A stretch of DNA of 64,000 nucleotides from Taxawa tesnikishii (nom. ined.). Taxonomy: Eukaryota; Ascomycota; Dothideomycetes; Dothideales. Position numbers and translations under genes: made by a program. The stretch covers positions 248,001 to 312,000 of the forward strand of contig JAPDRO010000010.1 in the NCBI GenBank assembly GCA_030247885.1, in the 5' to 3' direction. Positions 12,901 to 22,842 of this stretch are shown here, piece by piece (positions within the stretch are counted from its first letter, which is position 1; the number at the start of each line of letters is the position of its first letter). The notes under the pieces were generated by a model. That model was not told the DNA's origin, ran no database searches, and worked only from the letters and a program-made list of their open reading frames with translations.

Positions 12901-13244
12901 CAGGTGCGTTGGTCGATCTATATGCACCTAAGAACCCACACGGCCGCGCAGATGCCGTACATGGGATGACTGTCATCAAGCCGATGCCACTACCACCTCG
13001 GAGAGGCTTACGACGCTTGGGTGGACGAAGAATATATCCCTTGACCGGTATTTACCATAGTATCCACGTAGTATCTACGTCAGCACCATGGAACGACAAG
13101 AGCGGTGAAATGTATATTAACAATACTGCCGATTGGGAGACGTACAATTTCCTATGGAACGCGGACTGGGAGGAGGAGGCAGCTCGAATAGCCGTCGACT
13201 CGAGGAACGCCCGCATAAGAGCGGCGAAGGTTGTGACACACTAA
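9914..13244 (+). CDS. Plavaka-type transposase (CACTA-related) with C2H2 leader
   Basis: The leader frame at 9914 encodes one C2H2 finger (CSACGRVC..HIAAC-type spacing), as is usual at the start of Plavaka proteins. An acidic segment follows (10036-10448). A 35-nt intron (10449-10483, GTAAGT..CTAG) leads to the main exon, whose open frame starts with ATG at 10500 and encodes 914 residues. The core motif STDKTQVT at about 11000-11020, followed by PVYLTIGNL, is the diagnostic Plavaka block. Further in are a CTICSIRPGDR segment and HGEHNHV. The frame slips in a C4 run near 10015 between the finger and the acidic segment, and a TGA lies in frame just after the intron, so this copy may be inactive or may use the 10500 start. 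Plavaka enzymes move cut-and-paste elements of the CACTA superfamily. Confidence 0.8.
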
Positions 13245-13285
13245 AGAGCTAAACACTACTCATAAGCAAGATGACCTTAGTATCT

Positions 13286-13492
13286 GCCGAATCGTTAACT
13301 CGCTCGCCAAACGAATCGCAAGGGTAGCGACTCGCGCGGTCTTATATACGGCTCGTATATCAGACGACTCGCGTACAGTAGGGAGATAGTAGGCTATAGT
13401 TAGGTTAGCAGCCGATTCGGTCAACGATTCGGTCAACGATTCGTAGACTAGGCGATGAATAGGTCTATAGGAAGAGAGTTATCGATTCGCTT
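13286..13492. repeat. CGANTCG palindrome cluster 4 (3' of transposase)
   Basis: Eight copies lie at 13288, 13312, 13328, 13365, 13413, 13425, 13437 and 13483. Three are exactly 12 bp apart. This is the densest cluster and the last one. It lies between the transposase stop and AT-rich DNA, the position expected for the subterminal region of the element. Confidence 0.65.
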
Positions 13493-13544
13493 TGCACAAA
13501 GTTATTATAACAATGTTTCTCGTAGTATAGTATAGTCTCGCATA

Positions 13545-13640
13545 ACGTGGTATATATTTGTATAACGTGGTAAGCGTGGTAAGCGTGGTATACCTGGTAT
13601 ATACGGTACGATTATTCGTACCACGCTTACCACTAATACC
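13545..13640. repeat. Direct and inverted GTGGTA-type repeats, candidate element terminus
   Basis: Short direct repeats (ATAACGTGGTA twice, then AGCGTGGTA twice) are followed by an inverted copy, TACCACGCTTACC, near 13625. The set could form a hairpin. It lies just outside the last CGANTCG cluster and before the AT-rich block, so it may mark the right end of the Plavaka-type element. A matching left end is not visible. Confidence 0.4.
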
Positions 13641-13654
13641 GCGATCCGGGATTT

Positions 13655-13975
13655 CGTGACGTAGTTATATTCTTTCTTTTCCTTCTTTTATTTCTTACGC
13701 TTTTCCTTAGTAAGTTTATTATTATATAACTTAGTAGCTTTAATTAATTCCTTTATATTAGTTTTCTTTTTTCTTTAACTTTTTATTCTTTTCTTATAAG
13801 TTTTATACGTACCTTAACTTCTTAAAATAATTAAGGAATTTATATTATAAAAGGACTTTAGTACTTATAATATTATAATAAAGTTAGAAACTTACTTTAC
13901 TTTTCTTATTACTTCTTAATAATAAGAGTATTAAAGAGACTCTTATTTTTAGCTCTTAAAAGACTATTTTATATA
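13655..13975. other. AT-rich block, no gene
   Basis: Very AT-rich, TpA-rich sequence without open frames, resembling RIP-degraded DNA. The same kind of sequence resumes after the two transposons at 17677, so both elements inserted into one AT-rich tract. Confidence 0.6.
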
Positions 13976-15822
13976 ACGTGTTTTATCACCGAGCGGTCCA
14001 CCATTACCGAGCGGTCCGCCCTCACCAACATCGCGACTGTTATAGACTATTACAACAATGCCTTCACAACGCAACGCGCAATTAACCTACAACGAAGGCA
14101 CACTATACCTTGCTATCAAGGCTACCCAAGCAACCCCTCCTAATAGCCAAAGACACGCGTCTAAGGCATTCGACGTCCCCGAACAACCCTAAAACGACGA
14201 CGCGACGGAAAGCTCGCACGACGCGACTGTGAGCCCAACTCAAAGAAGCTACAGAAGACAGAGGAGGAGGCGATAGTGGCACGCATACTCGAGCTAGACT
14301 CGCGAGGAATAGGCGCTACAAGGACTATGGTAGAAGAAATGGCTAATGATCTGCTAGCTGCGCGTGGTCAAGAGCCTGTTGGCAAGTGCTGGGTAGACAG
14401 GTTCAAGACGCGTACCAAGGAGGTCAAGCTTCGACGTAGCCGTCCATACGATCGTCAACGGGCTCTGAACGAAGACGCACGCGTTATAACGCCCTGGTTC
14501 GAGCTGGTGAGGAAGACAAAGGAGAAGTACGGCATCTTGGACGAAGATACACACAACTTTGATGAGACAGGCTTCATGATAGGCATGATTAACGCTCAAA
14601 TGGTCTTCACAGGCTCTGAGAAACGAAGCAATCCTAAGAAGATACAGCCAGGCAGCCGGGAGTGGGTTACAATCATCCAGGGCATCTGCGCTGCTGGGTG
14701 GGCTATCCCACCCTTCGTCATCTTCGGCGGCAAGGTCCTTATATCGAGCTGGTACGCAGACCTGCCTCGCGACTGGGTACTTGAGACCAGCGCCAACGGC
14801 TGGACGACGAATGAGCTTGCTCTAAAGTGGTTAAAGCACTTTGACGCGCATACAAAGGCGCGTCAAGTAGGTGTATACCGCCTGCTGATTGTGGACGGCC
14901 ACGAGAGCCATAGTAGTCACGACTTTTACAACTACTGTGAAGAACAGAAGACTGTTGTTCTTTGCATGCCCTCACACTCGTCGCACCTGTTGCAGCCGCT
15001 TGACGTGGGCTGTTTTGCCCCTTGAAGCGGGCATACAACGCGGAGATTGACAGCTGGTCACGGTACTCCACTACGCAAGTCAAGAAAGAGGCCTTCCTAC
15101 CAGCCTTTCGCATCGCTTTCGACAAGGCGATTACAAAGGACAATATCCAGGCAAGCTTTAGAGGCGCTGGATTGGTTCCCCATAACCCAGAGCGAGTGCT
15201 GTCGAAGCTTGACGTGGTGCTTCGCACGCTGACACCCGCACTATCAGAGGTCACCCCGTGGGAGTCTAAAACACCAGCCAATCTGAAGGAGATGGAGGCG
15301 CAAACAACGCTAGTCCGCGAGCGCATGCGACTGCATAGGGATTCGCCTATCTCGCCTCTTCTGCAGGCTATGGATTCGCTTGCCAAAGGCATGGCTATTA
15401 TGGGTCATAGATCAGAGTTGCAGACAAGGGAAATCGCAGGTCTTCGGAAGTCGATTGAGGCGTTGACAGAGCAGCGCAGTCGCAAAAGAAAGTATATTCG
15501 GACAGAGGAGAGTCTCACAGTAGGTGACGTACAGGATTTGATGGCTAATAAGGACGATGGCGGTAACGAGGGTACTAAACAGCCTGCGAAGAGGGTGCGC
15601 ACGCAGAGGCACTGCGGACATTGCGGCAAGACTGGCCACAACACGCGCACCTGCACTGCAGAAATAGTAGATCCAGACGATAGCGATGCTTCTGAATAGT
15701 ACCGTAGGCTAGAGTATTGTTTTGTACAGTGTTGTAGTGCGGAGGTAATGGTCTGTAATAGTCGTGATGTTGGTGAGGGCGGACCGCTCGGTGATGGTGG
15801 ACCGCTCGGTGATAAAACACGT
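13976..15822 (+). mobile_element. Pogo/Fot1-like transposon, family A copy 1 (1847 bp)
   Basis: Inverted repeats begin ACGTGTTTTATCACCGAG at both ends and contain a doubled CACCGAGCGG-type motif. A TA target duplication lies at 13974-13975 and 15823-15824. The first 54 bases of the ends differ at one position. The single gene inside is a DDE_1 (CENP-B/pogo) transposase. It is diverged from the two almost identical copies at 15829 and 41383. Confidence 0.92.
14057..15699 (+). pseudogene. Pogo-type transposase of copy 1, frame-broken
   Basis: The ATG at 14057 opens the psq-like N-terminal helix region (MPSQRNAQLTYNEG), which closes after about 44 codons at a C4 run. The main frame (14276-15025) carries the Tc5-type HTH and catalytic Asp motifs NFDETGF, LIVDGHESH and LQPLDVGCF. 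It stops at CCT-TGA (15020-15025). The -1 frame continues with KRAYNAEIDSW to 15699, encoding a coiled coil and a C-terminal CCHC knuckle (CGHCGKTGHNTRTC). The same -1 junction is found in the other two copies. Confidence 0.8.
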
Positions 15823-15910
15823 TAATTAACGTAGTTCACCACCGAGCGGCCAACCACCACCGAGTGGCCCGCCTCACCAACCTTTGCCTATTACATGTCT
15901 ATTGCCTACA

Positions 15911-16879
15911 ATGCCACCACCACGTAACGCGCAGAAGACCTACAACGAAGGCACACTGTCCCTTGCTATCCAGGCTACCCAAGCCAAGACACCAGATACT
16001 ACGAGACACGCAAGCAGAGCGTTTGACGTCCCCCGAACGACGCTAAGACGACGACGCGACGGAACCCTCTCACGACGCGATACTCAGCCCAACTGCAGGA
16101 ACCTTAGTAGCCTAGAAGAGGACGCAGTTGTGCGACGCATACTTGAGCTAGATGCGCGAGGGATAGGCGCTACAAGGACTATGGTCGGAGAAATGGCCAA
16201 TGATCTACGCGCCGCGCGTGGGAAAGGGCCCGTTGGCAAGAACTGGGTAGACAGGTTCAAGACGCGTATCGACGATATCAAGCTTCGACGCAGCCGTCCA
16301 TACGATCGTCAGCGAGCCTTGAACGAAGATGCACGCGTTATAGCGCCCTGGTTCAAGCTTGTAGAGGACACAAAGGCGAAGTACGGCATCCTGGATGAAG
16401 ACACACACAACTTTGATGAGACAGGCTTCATGATGGGCGTGATAAACGCTCATATGGTCTTCACAGGCACTGAGAAGCGGAACAATCCAAAGAAGATACA
16501 GCCGGGCAACCGGGAGTGGGTTACAATCATCCAGGGCATCTGCGCTAGTGGGTGGGCTATCCCACCCTTTATCATCTTCGGCGGCAAGGTCCTCATATCA
16601 AGCTGGTACCCAGGCCTGCCTCGTGATTGGGTTATCGAGACTAGCCCTAACGGCTGGACGTCAAATGAGCTTGCTATCAGGTGGTTAAAGCACTTTGACG
16701 CGCATACAAAGGGGCGTACTATAGGAATGTATCGTCTACTGATTGTGGACGGCCATGAGAGCCACAATAGTCACAGTTTCCACAAGTACTGTGAGGAACA
16801 GAAGATTGTTGTTCTCTGCATGCCTCCACACTCATCGCACCTGTTGCAGCCGCTTGACGTGGGCTGTTTTGCCCCCTGA
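15911..16879 (+). CDS. Pogo-type transposase ORF1 (322 aa), copy 2
   Basis: The ATG at 15911 (MPPPRNAQKTYNEG) opens a continuous frame with a psq-type HTH, a Tc5/CENP-B HTH ending GKNWVDRF, and the DDE_1 core. The three catalytic Asp positions are in NFDETGFMMG, LLIVDGHESH and LQPLDVGCF. The frame ends at GCC-CCC-TGA, directly after the third catalytic motif, so ORF1 alone holds the full triad. Of the three family A copies, only this one keeps the N-terminal frame open, through a C5 run at about 16029 where the others have C4. It is the best candidate for an active source. Confidence 0.85.
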   Translation: MPPPRNAQKTYNEGTLSLAIQATQAKTPDTTRHASRAFDVPRTTLRRRRDGTLSRRDTQPNCRNLSSLEEDAVVRRILELDARGIGATRTMVGEMANDLRAARGKGPVGKNWVDRFKTRIDDIKLRRSRPYDRQRALNEDARVIAPWFKLVEDTKAKYGILDEDTHNFDETGFMMGVINAHMVFTGTEKRNNPKKIQPGNREWVTIIQGICASGWAIPPFIIFGGKVLISSWYPGLPRDWVIETSPNGWTSNELAIRWLKHFDAHTKGRTIGMYRLLIVDGHESHNSHSFHKYCEEQKIVVLCMPPHSSHLLQPLDVGCFAP

Positions 16880-17553
16880 AGCGGGCGTACTACACGGAGA
16901 TTGACAGCTGGTCACGGTACTCAGTCACGCAAGTCAAGAAAGAGAGCTTCTTGCCAGCCTTTCATATCGCTTTCGACAAGGCAATCACAAAGGAGAATAT
17001 CCAGGCAAGCTTCAGAGGCGCTGGGTTGGTCCCCCACGACCCAGAGCGAGTGCTATCGAAGCTTGATGTGGTGCTTCGCACGCCAACACCTCCACCGGTA
17101 GAGGCCACCCTATGGGAATCCAAAACACCAGGCAACCTGCAGGAGATAGAGGCCCAATCAACACTAGTCCGCGAGCGCATACAACAGCACAGAGAATCGC
17201 CTGTTTCACCTCTTCTGCAGGCTGTCAATTCGCTTGCCAAAGGCATAGCTATCATAGGTCATAATTCAGTGTTGCAGACCAGGGAAATCGCAGGTCTTCG
17301 CAAGGCAATAGAGGCAGCAACAGAGCAGCGCAAACGCAAGAGGAAGTATGTTCGCACAGAGGAGAGCCTTGCAGTAGGCGACGTATTGGATCTGATTGCT
17401 GAGAAGGAGGGTGGTGGTGAGGAGGCAGCTGAACAGCCTGCAAAGAGGGCGCGCGCGCAGAGGCACTGCGGGCGTTGCGGCAAGACTGGCCACAACAAGC
17501 GCACCTGCACTGCAGAAATAGTAGATCCAGGCGATAGCGACGCTTCTGAATAG
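16876..17553 (+). CDS. Pogo-type transposase ORF2: coiled coil and CCHC zinc knuckle, -1 frame, copy 2
   Basis: In the -1 frame relative to ORF1, starting by overlap at the CCCCC tract, 225 codons encode LKRAYYTEIDSW (the normal continuation of a pogo DDE domain), a helical region, a basic stretch (RKRKRKYVRTEES) and a CCHC knuckle (CGRCGKTGHNKRTC). There is no good independent ATG before 16951. It could be made by -1 slippage on CCC-TGA, by an internal start, or not at all. Confidence 0.65.
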   Translation: MKRAYYTEIDSWSRYSVTQVKKESFLPAFHIAFDKAITKENIQASFRGAGLVPHDPERVLSKLDVVLRTPTPPPVEATLWESKTPGNLQEIEAQSTLVRERIQQHRESPVSPLLQAVNSLAKGIAIIGHNSVLQTREIAGLRKAIEAATEQRKRKRKYVRTEESLAVGDVLDLIAEKEGGGEEAAEQPAKRARAQRHCGRCGKTGHNKRTCTAEIVDPGDSDASE

Positions 17554-17676
17554 TACTGTAGTGCCTGGCAGATTGCAGCAGAGTGTAGTGGTGCGGAGGT
17601 AATAGACATGTAATAGACGCAACTTTAGTGGGGTGGGCCACTCGGTGGTGGTTGGCCGCTCGGTGGTGAACTACGT

Positions 17677-18479
17677 TATAGTAAGTAGTAACTATATTAT
17701 AAGGTAAAGAGGTTACGTTTAAGTATTCTATTACCTTACTTATTTTATTACCTCGTAGTTTACGTTATAAAACTTACTAAGCTAGTCTAAGTTAATAAAA
17801 ACTACTAACATAAAATCTATGTCCTTACTAAGACTAAAAACAAAAAGAAACTTTCCTATATTAAAGTACCTTATATAGAACTTATACTACTAAATTGACA
17901 CGGTAGCAAGATAGTCTAGTACGAAAGTTACACGAGCTATCTAAGAGGGTGCGGGCGCTGCAAGTTTTCGTAGAGCTGCAAGCCAAGCAACGTGGGTTCA
18001 CGTGACCCCGTAGAAAGCCGCAATGGTTCTGTGACCTTACCTCCCTCCTTCTGAGGGCGAGCTCCGTCGAGCTGGCACTAAATCCTCATTGCATGTGTGA
18101 TCGTGGCTTCGAGATTCAAGCTGGTTCTAAACTATCGTAGTAGCTGCAGATCTAGAACCACCAGCCATGTTCTCGACCAGTGCATTAAAGTAGGCGCATA
18201 GACTAACACAATACTAGGGAAAATTTAACCGGCTACCCGAGCAAAAGCCATGCTGCAAACGACACGACGCACGGGCGCCGCTTCCGTAACTGTCCGCCTC
18301 TCTCGCCAATGTTGCCATATCCTAACGATCTTTGACCCTCTTCCTTCCGCAGCTCGCGATACCCTATGCCAACTTCCATCGCTCAGAGAGTATCGCTAAA
18401 CTACCGATTTATGTATATTCATCAACACGACGTGCTCACAGCACGCCAATACTGTCGATAACAGCGCCTTGCACATGCC
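17677..18479. other. AT-rich tail then gene-free sequence
   Basis: 17677-17930 is AT-rich, RIP-like DNA continuous in character with 13655-13975. From 17931 to 18479 base composition returns to normal. I see no gene here; the segment just before 18480 would be the promoter and leader of the histidine kinase pseudogene. Confidence 0.5.
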
Positions 18480-21400
18480 ATGCATGCTGTCGACTATGAC
18501 CGCATCAACCCGAGCACCGGGCGCCCTGTCCCATACTTTCCAAGGGCAGAGGGCAACTCCATCTGGCCGAGGGATCATGGCCTGCCTGAACTGCCCGAAC
18601 GGCCTACAGGAGTTGGACCTGTCTACGATACCGCGAACGCCAATAGCTCACTCGAGACATTCAATGAGTTTGAGTACGAGACCAACTACCAGCAGAACAA
18701 ATCTTCGGACGAGACAACACCTATACCGCAGCAGCTCACGAACTTCTCCGAGGCTTACCTCGCACCTAGATTAACTAGGAACGAACGACTAAGGTTGACC
18801 ATGCTCTGGTATCTTACACGACAGGTGACGGAGGACAAGGATTTACTACGGAGGTTGCAAGAGAAGGTTGATATCGTACAAGACTTTATAGGCTGAGAAT
18901 GTCATCATGGGTCTCCTCGACAACAGCAAATTCTCTCGCATCGTGACAGTAGGGTCGCCGCTTGCTAATATACCCAGACGGGAAAGCCCTTGCGCTCATA
19001 CTATTATGCAACCAGTGGGGGTATGTGCCGCTGAGCTGAACGAAATCCGTGTGTTTTGCTTACAACCCCTTCTCACAGTCTGTTTTCATGCTGAATAACA
19101 TGGTCGAGGACTGGAGATTCAGGCATTCGCCGCACGTTGAGTACGGGGGCTGAGAACCTATGCCGGCACACAACTGCGATACAGAACACAATCTGGCGTT
19201 GACGTGGCCCTTGGCACCCTCTGTGTCGCCTCAGACACTTCCAACCAGAATCTTCCTCCGAAAAAGCAAGCAGCGCTGGTTCGCTTTGCTGATATGTTGA
19301 CCTCGGAGTTGGTTGACAGACTGCGTATACAACGTCAGGACCAACGCCACCAAATGTCCGAAGTAATCACAAGATTGCAAGCGCATGCGGATGGTGACCT
19401 GACAGCGCTCCAACACGCTTTCCTCGATGCCCTGCACCAGATCTATCCTCACGCCGATTGCAGCATACAGTCAGCAAGCGAGGACGCTGTTCAAATGGAG
19501 GGACGGCGTCCTCTTCCCTTCTCAGAGTTCCAGGATGGTCTGTGGGAAGATACTGAGGCTATTGACGAGGCAATCAGGCTTCACAACCATGAGGATTTTG
19601 TGTGGACAAAGCCGATCCGCGCAGTTGCTAGCAGGTGCGGCAGTGGTTGCCGAGCCAGGTTCATTGTCATTGGTTCGAAGGATACGCGGCTTGTGTTTGA
19701 CGACGCTGATGCGTGATTCATTGAGAGATGCTCCATGATCATGTGGAACATCTTGCAGGAGCACTCACTGAAAGAAGCTTTGCAGGCCAAAGAAAGATTT
19801 CTACGTGGCATTACTCATCAATTGCGAACACCCATTCACGGCGTGCTAGGATCAGTGGATTTGCTTACAGAGGAGCTTTCGGCTGGGCACCTCCTTGAGG
19901 CGACGGCTTCCGAGGAGAATGGCGCGCATGCGCACAATACGTCCGCCGTACTTGCAATGATTCGGAACTCTGGCCGCGAACTAATGTCAACTGTCAATAA
20001 CATGATCAAGCTCAATCGCTGGGCGGATATGAGCGGCAACCCGAAGCCGGTGACATTGCAGGATTTTGCACGGATGGAATCGGATGTTCTCGCCGAGGTT
20101 GTGCAGCTGTTGCCAGAGGAAGAGCTCGATGGTGTCACTGTTGTCTTCGATAATCAGCTCGACGACAATATTGATGTATGTGTTGTTGACCTGGTTCTCC
20201 TGAAGGAATGCCTTCAGTCCCTCGTGTTAAACGCCATTCAATTCGCGCCTCAGGGATTCGTCCTTATCACCATATCAGCATCGGAGGATCAATCGACCCT
20301 CAGATTTGACGTCGAGGACACCGGATGCGGCATCAATCCGGAGGACCGCGAACGCATCTTCGAACCTTACGAGAAGGGCGATGTACATGCTAGAGGAGCT
20401 GGGCTTGGTCTGGCCATAGCATCCAAGATTGCTGCTGGTATGGACGGCGCTGTCACTCTTGTGGCTTCTGAGGCTGGTAGAGGCTCCCACTTCCGGGTAG
20501 AGATCCGAAACCCCGGTTTTGCCTGCTCACCAGATGCTCGCAACCCAACAGACCTGGGCTTGACGTCGCTGCCGCGCAAGTTCCGTATAGTCGACGTGGA
20601 CTGTCAGATCACCAAAAAGTTCGCTCGCCACCTTCGACGCAGAGGTTTTATAGAATGCGGACCGTCACCGGATGCGCTCAGCCTCATTAGCCTGATCAAA
20701 ACGGAGCAGTGTCAGAATGCCCTTCCCTCATTAGACAAAAACCGGACTACTATCTGCCTCGTCCCCTCGGGTGCGCAATTGGAAAGTCTGCAACCGCACA
20801 GCCCGACGCTCTTGTATCTTTCCAGCCCTTTTCACGCCGACCGCTACGACGACATCATCCGTCAAGCTGAAACGCTCCTCGGGTCCTTATCTACTAACCC
20901 TACTGAAACTTCGGTCTCACCGCCAGCGATCTCTGTGACGGTTCCCGACGGAGTTGCTGACCCTCCTCCTGTTATTAACGTAGTTGCCGGGGTAGTTGAT
21001 CAGCCTGGGTAGTTGATCAGTAGCCTTGATTAGGTTTAGTTTATCCTTAAACGAGCTAGCCGATAAGCTCTATCACGCTTGAAACTGCCTATAACGGTTA
21101 ACTGATCAACTACCCAGGCTGATCAACTACCCCGGCAACTACGTTACCAAGAAGAGGCCGTCGGTATCTCTCGAGCGTGTTCGTATTACGACCGAACTGA
21201 AGGCGCTCCTGGTTGATGACAACGCAATCAATCTCCACATCATGCGTATGTACTGCGAGAAGCGCCACATTCCCTACGTCATGGCCATGGACGGCAGAGA
21301 GGCGGTGGAGCAATACACACTATGCGCCTCCACGGACGCGCCCGTCAACCTTGTGCTCATGGACCTGCAGATGCCCAACGTTGACGGTGTTCAAGCCACC

Positions 21401-21607
21401 GTCGAGATTCGCGCCCTGGAGCGTATGGCAAGGAACAAAGGAGTAGAAAGAGGAGAGAGTATTATCTTCATCGTCACTGGACAGGATTCTGCCGAAGACA
21501 GAGCGAACTCGGCAGAAGCTGGTGCAGACGAGTTTTTCGTCAAGCCGATGAGCCTCAAGACCCTAACTTGGGCTATCGGTCGGTATTTCGAGGAACTTGG
21601 TGATTGA
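18480..21607 (+). pseudogene. Hybrid histidine kinase pseudogene (GAF, HisKA, HATPase, receiver)
   Basis: Pieces in order match a fungal class with an N-terminal GAF-like sensor. 18480-18896 is an N-terminal acidic region. 18897-19230 holds GAF pieces (IPRRESPCAHTI, a probable intron 19020 to about 19079, EDWRFRHSPHVE). 19204-19716 has GTLCVASDT. 19735-20975 has the H-box HQLRTPIHG, N-box ECLQSLVLNAIQ, DTGCGI, FEPYEKG and GAGLGLAI. 21242-21607 is a receiver with LLVDDN, LVLMDLQMP and FVKPMS. Damage includes frame slips near 18894 and in a G run near 19148, an in-frame TGA at about 19714 (a CGA to TGA change would explain it), and a MITE at 20978-21144. The MITE plus its TA adds 169 bp, which is exactly the phase offset between kinase and receiver frames. 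The ancestral role would be phosphorelay signalling. Confidence 0.85.
20978..21144. mobile_element. 167-bp MITE with perfect 44-bp inverted repeats
   Basis: The ends 20978-21021 and 21101-21144 are exact inverted complements over 44 bp, starting ACGTAGTTGCCGGGGTAG and containing GTAGTTGATCAG twice. A TA duplication is at 20976-20977 and 21145-21146. It has no coding capacity. The first eight bases (ACGTAGTT) match the ends of the family A pogo elements, so a pogo-type transposase probably moved it. Perfect ends imply recent insertion. Confidence 0.95.
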
Positions 21608-22051
21608 AGCAATGCATTTGGGATGACATTGTTCGTCATTGGACTGATTGGTGATTGTGTCGAGAGGTCCGTTCAACCAGAACAAGCCGAGCCCCCGAGC
21701 TACACTTCCAAAGTGTCGAGATTCCGAGAAAAGCGCGTTCTGCAAGGTGACGGAGCGAATGAGATCGTGCAATTGCTGGGGAAAGGAAGCCGATCGGATG
21801 GTCCGAACAATAACTTTTGTTAACCCCTGCAACACAGAAGTTGCCGGACTCGAGCTCGAATTTGGCTGTTGCTACATTTGGGCATCTTAGGGATGGTAAG
21901 AAACAAAGCGGGTGGCGAAGGAACAGTTTAGAATTGCTGGACATCACTTGGTAGACGATGTGGAATAGTCGAGCTCAGCCTTTTCTGTCTCTTTTGTGCG
22001 AAGAAGACTTGATGCTAGTGAAGAAAGATTACGAATTCAGCCAAAAAAAGT
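21608..22051. other. Gap, no gene seen
   Basis: Lies between the histidine kinase pseudogene and the NLR relic, which converge here. Open frames are short and show no recognisable motifs. Confidence 0.4.
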
Positions 22052-22840
22052 CTACGAATAGAGAAATGAATGACAACAGTCATATTGCACAGATAGTTCA
22101 TTGTGGGTAATCGGGACCTTGCTTGGGATGCTCTCTATCTGTTGTGACGATGTCGCGTCGTTCTTCTCGGGGAACACCAAATTATAGGCGAGTAGCGTTC
22201 CTATAGCCTCATCGAAGTCTCGCTCGTCCACTTTGTCCGCTCTCATTGACGTCTCCGGTACGCCCTGCCGGTCGAGCGCGCTCATCATAGATCGTATATC
22301 GGCAGTGAGGACGTCGTTCTGGCTGATCTGATCGAAGGATATCTTCCAAGAAGTTAGTCCCTCCGGAGGTCTATCCGACCTGCATCAAGAAGGGTGGCTC
22401 GCTTTGACTCGCTTTCGTCAAAGATGGCTATTAGCTTGATAATCGTCATCCGGGGCCTGTTCTTTGTGATGTAGGCGGTAGTCTGGGTGATCACCAGTGG
22501 GATGCAGTCAAGGGTGTGCATTAGGAGCCTTGCTTCGACCATGCTGATGTCTGGTAGTTTCTTTCACAGCAGAATTACTGCGTCGTGCCTGTCAAACTGA
22601 TCCAAAGTCTCGATGTCTTCCGCGTCTCCAGCCAGATCGGCGCCTGTCTGGTTGCGCGACGTTATGAGGACTACACCATGCGCAAACTGTGGAAGACACC
22701 ATGTGAAAGGGGCACCACCAGCTTGTTTAGTGGCTCCCGCTTCCCCGTGGCTGCCGTGACCGGCTTGCGTGTGCGGTTCGCTAAAGAGCATGTGATGGTC
22801 ATCCGCGTTGTCGACGACAAGTAGCCACCTTGCCCTTCTC
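22052..22840 (-). pseudogene. NLR-type NB-ARC (STAND NTPase) fragment
   Basis: Read from 22840 downward, the frames give the Walker B block WLLVVDNADD, then VVLITSRNQTG (the sensor motif typical of fungal NB-ARC proteins), then KLPDISMVEARLL and LDCIPLVITQTTAYI (GxP-like region), then IKLIAIFDESESKRATLL and a C-terminal MMSALDRQGVPE block. These run in family order over several frames, so the copy is broken. It is cut off at its 5' side at 22841, exactly where a TA and a transposon-like end begin, which removes the P-loop and any N-terminal effector domain. Fungal NLRs act in self/non-self recognition. Confidence 0.75.
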
Positions 22841-22842
22841 TA

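Larger units (their letters stand above)
15829..17676 (+). mobile_element. Pogo/Fot1-like transposon, family A copy 2 (1848 bp)
   Basis: The ends are ACGTAGTTCACCACCGAG inverted repeats with a doubled CACCGAG motif, and TA duplications lie at 15827-15828 and 17677-17678. Only six bases (TAATTA) separate it from copy 1. It matches the copy at 41383 throughout, apart from two short indels that I could see (one C near 16029, one CG pair near 17455). Confidence 0.94.
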
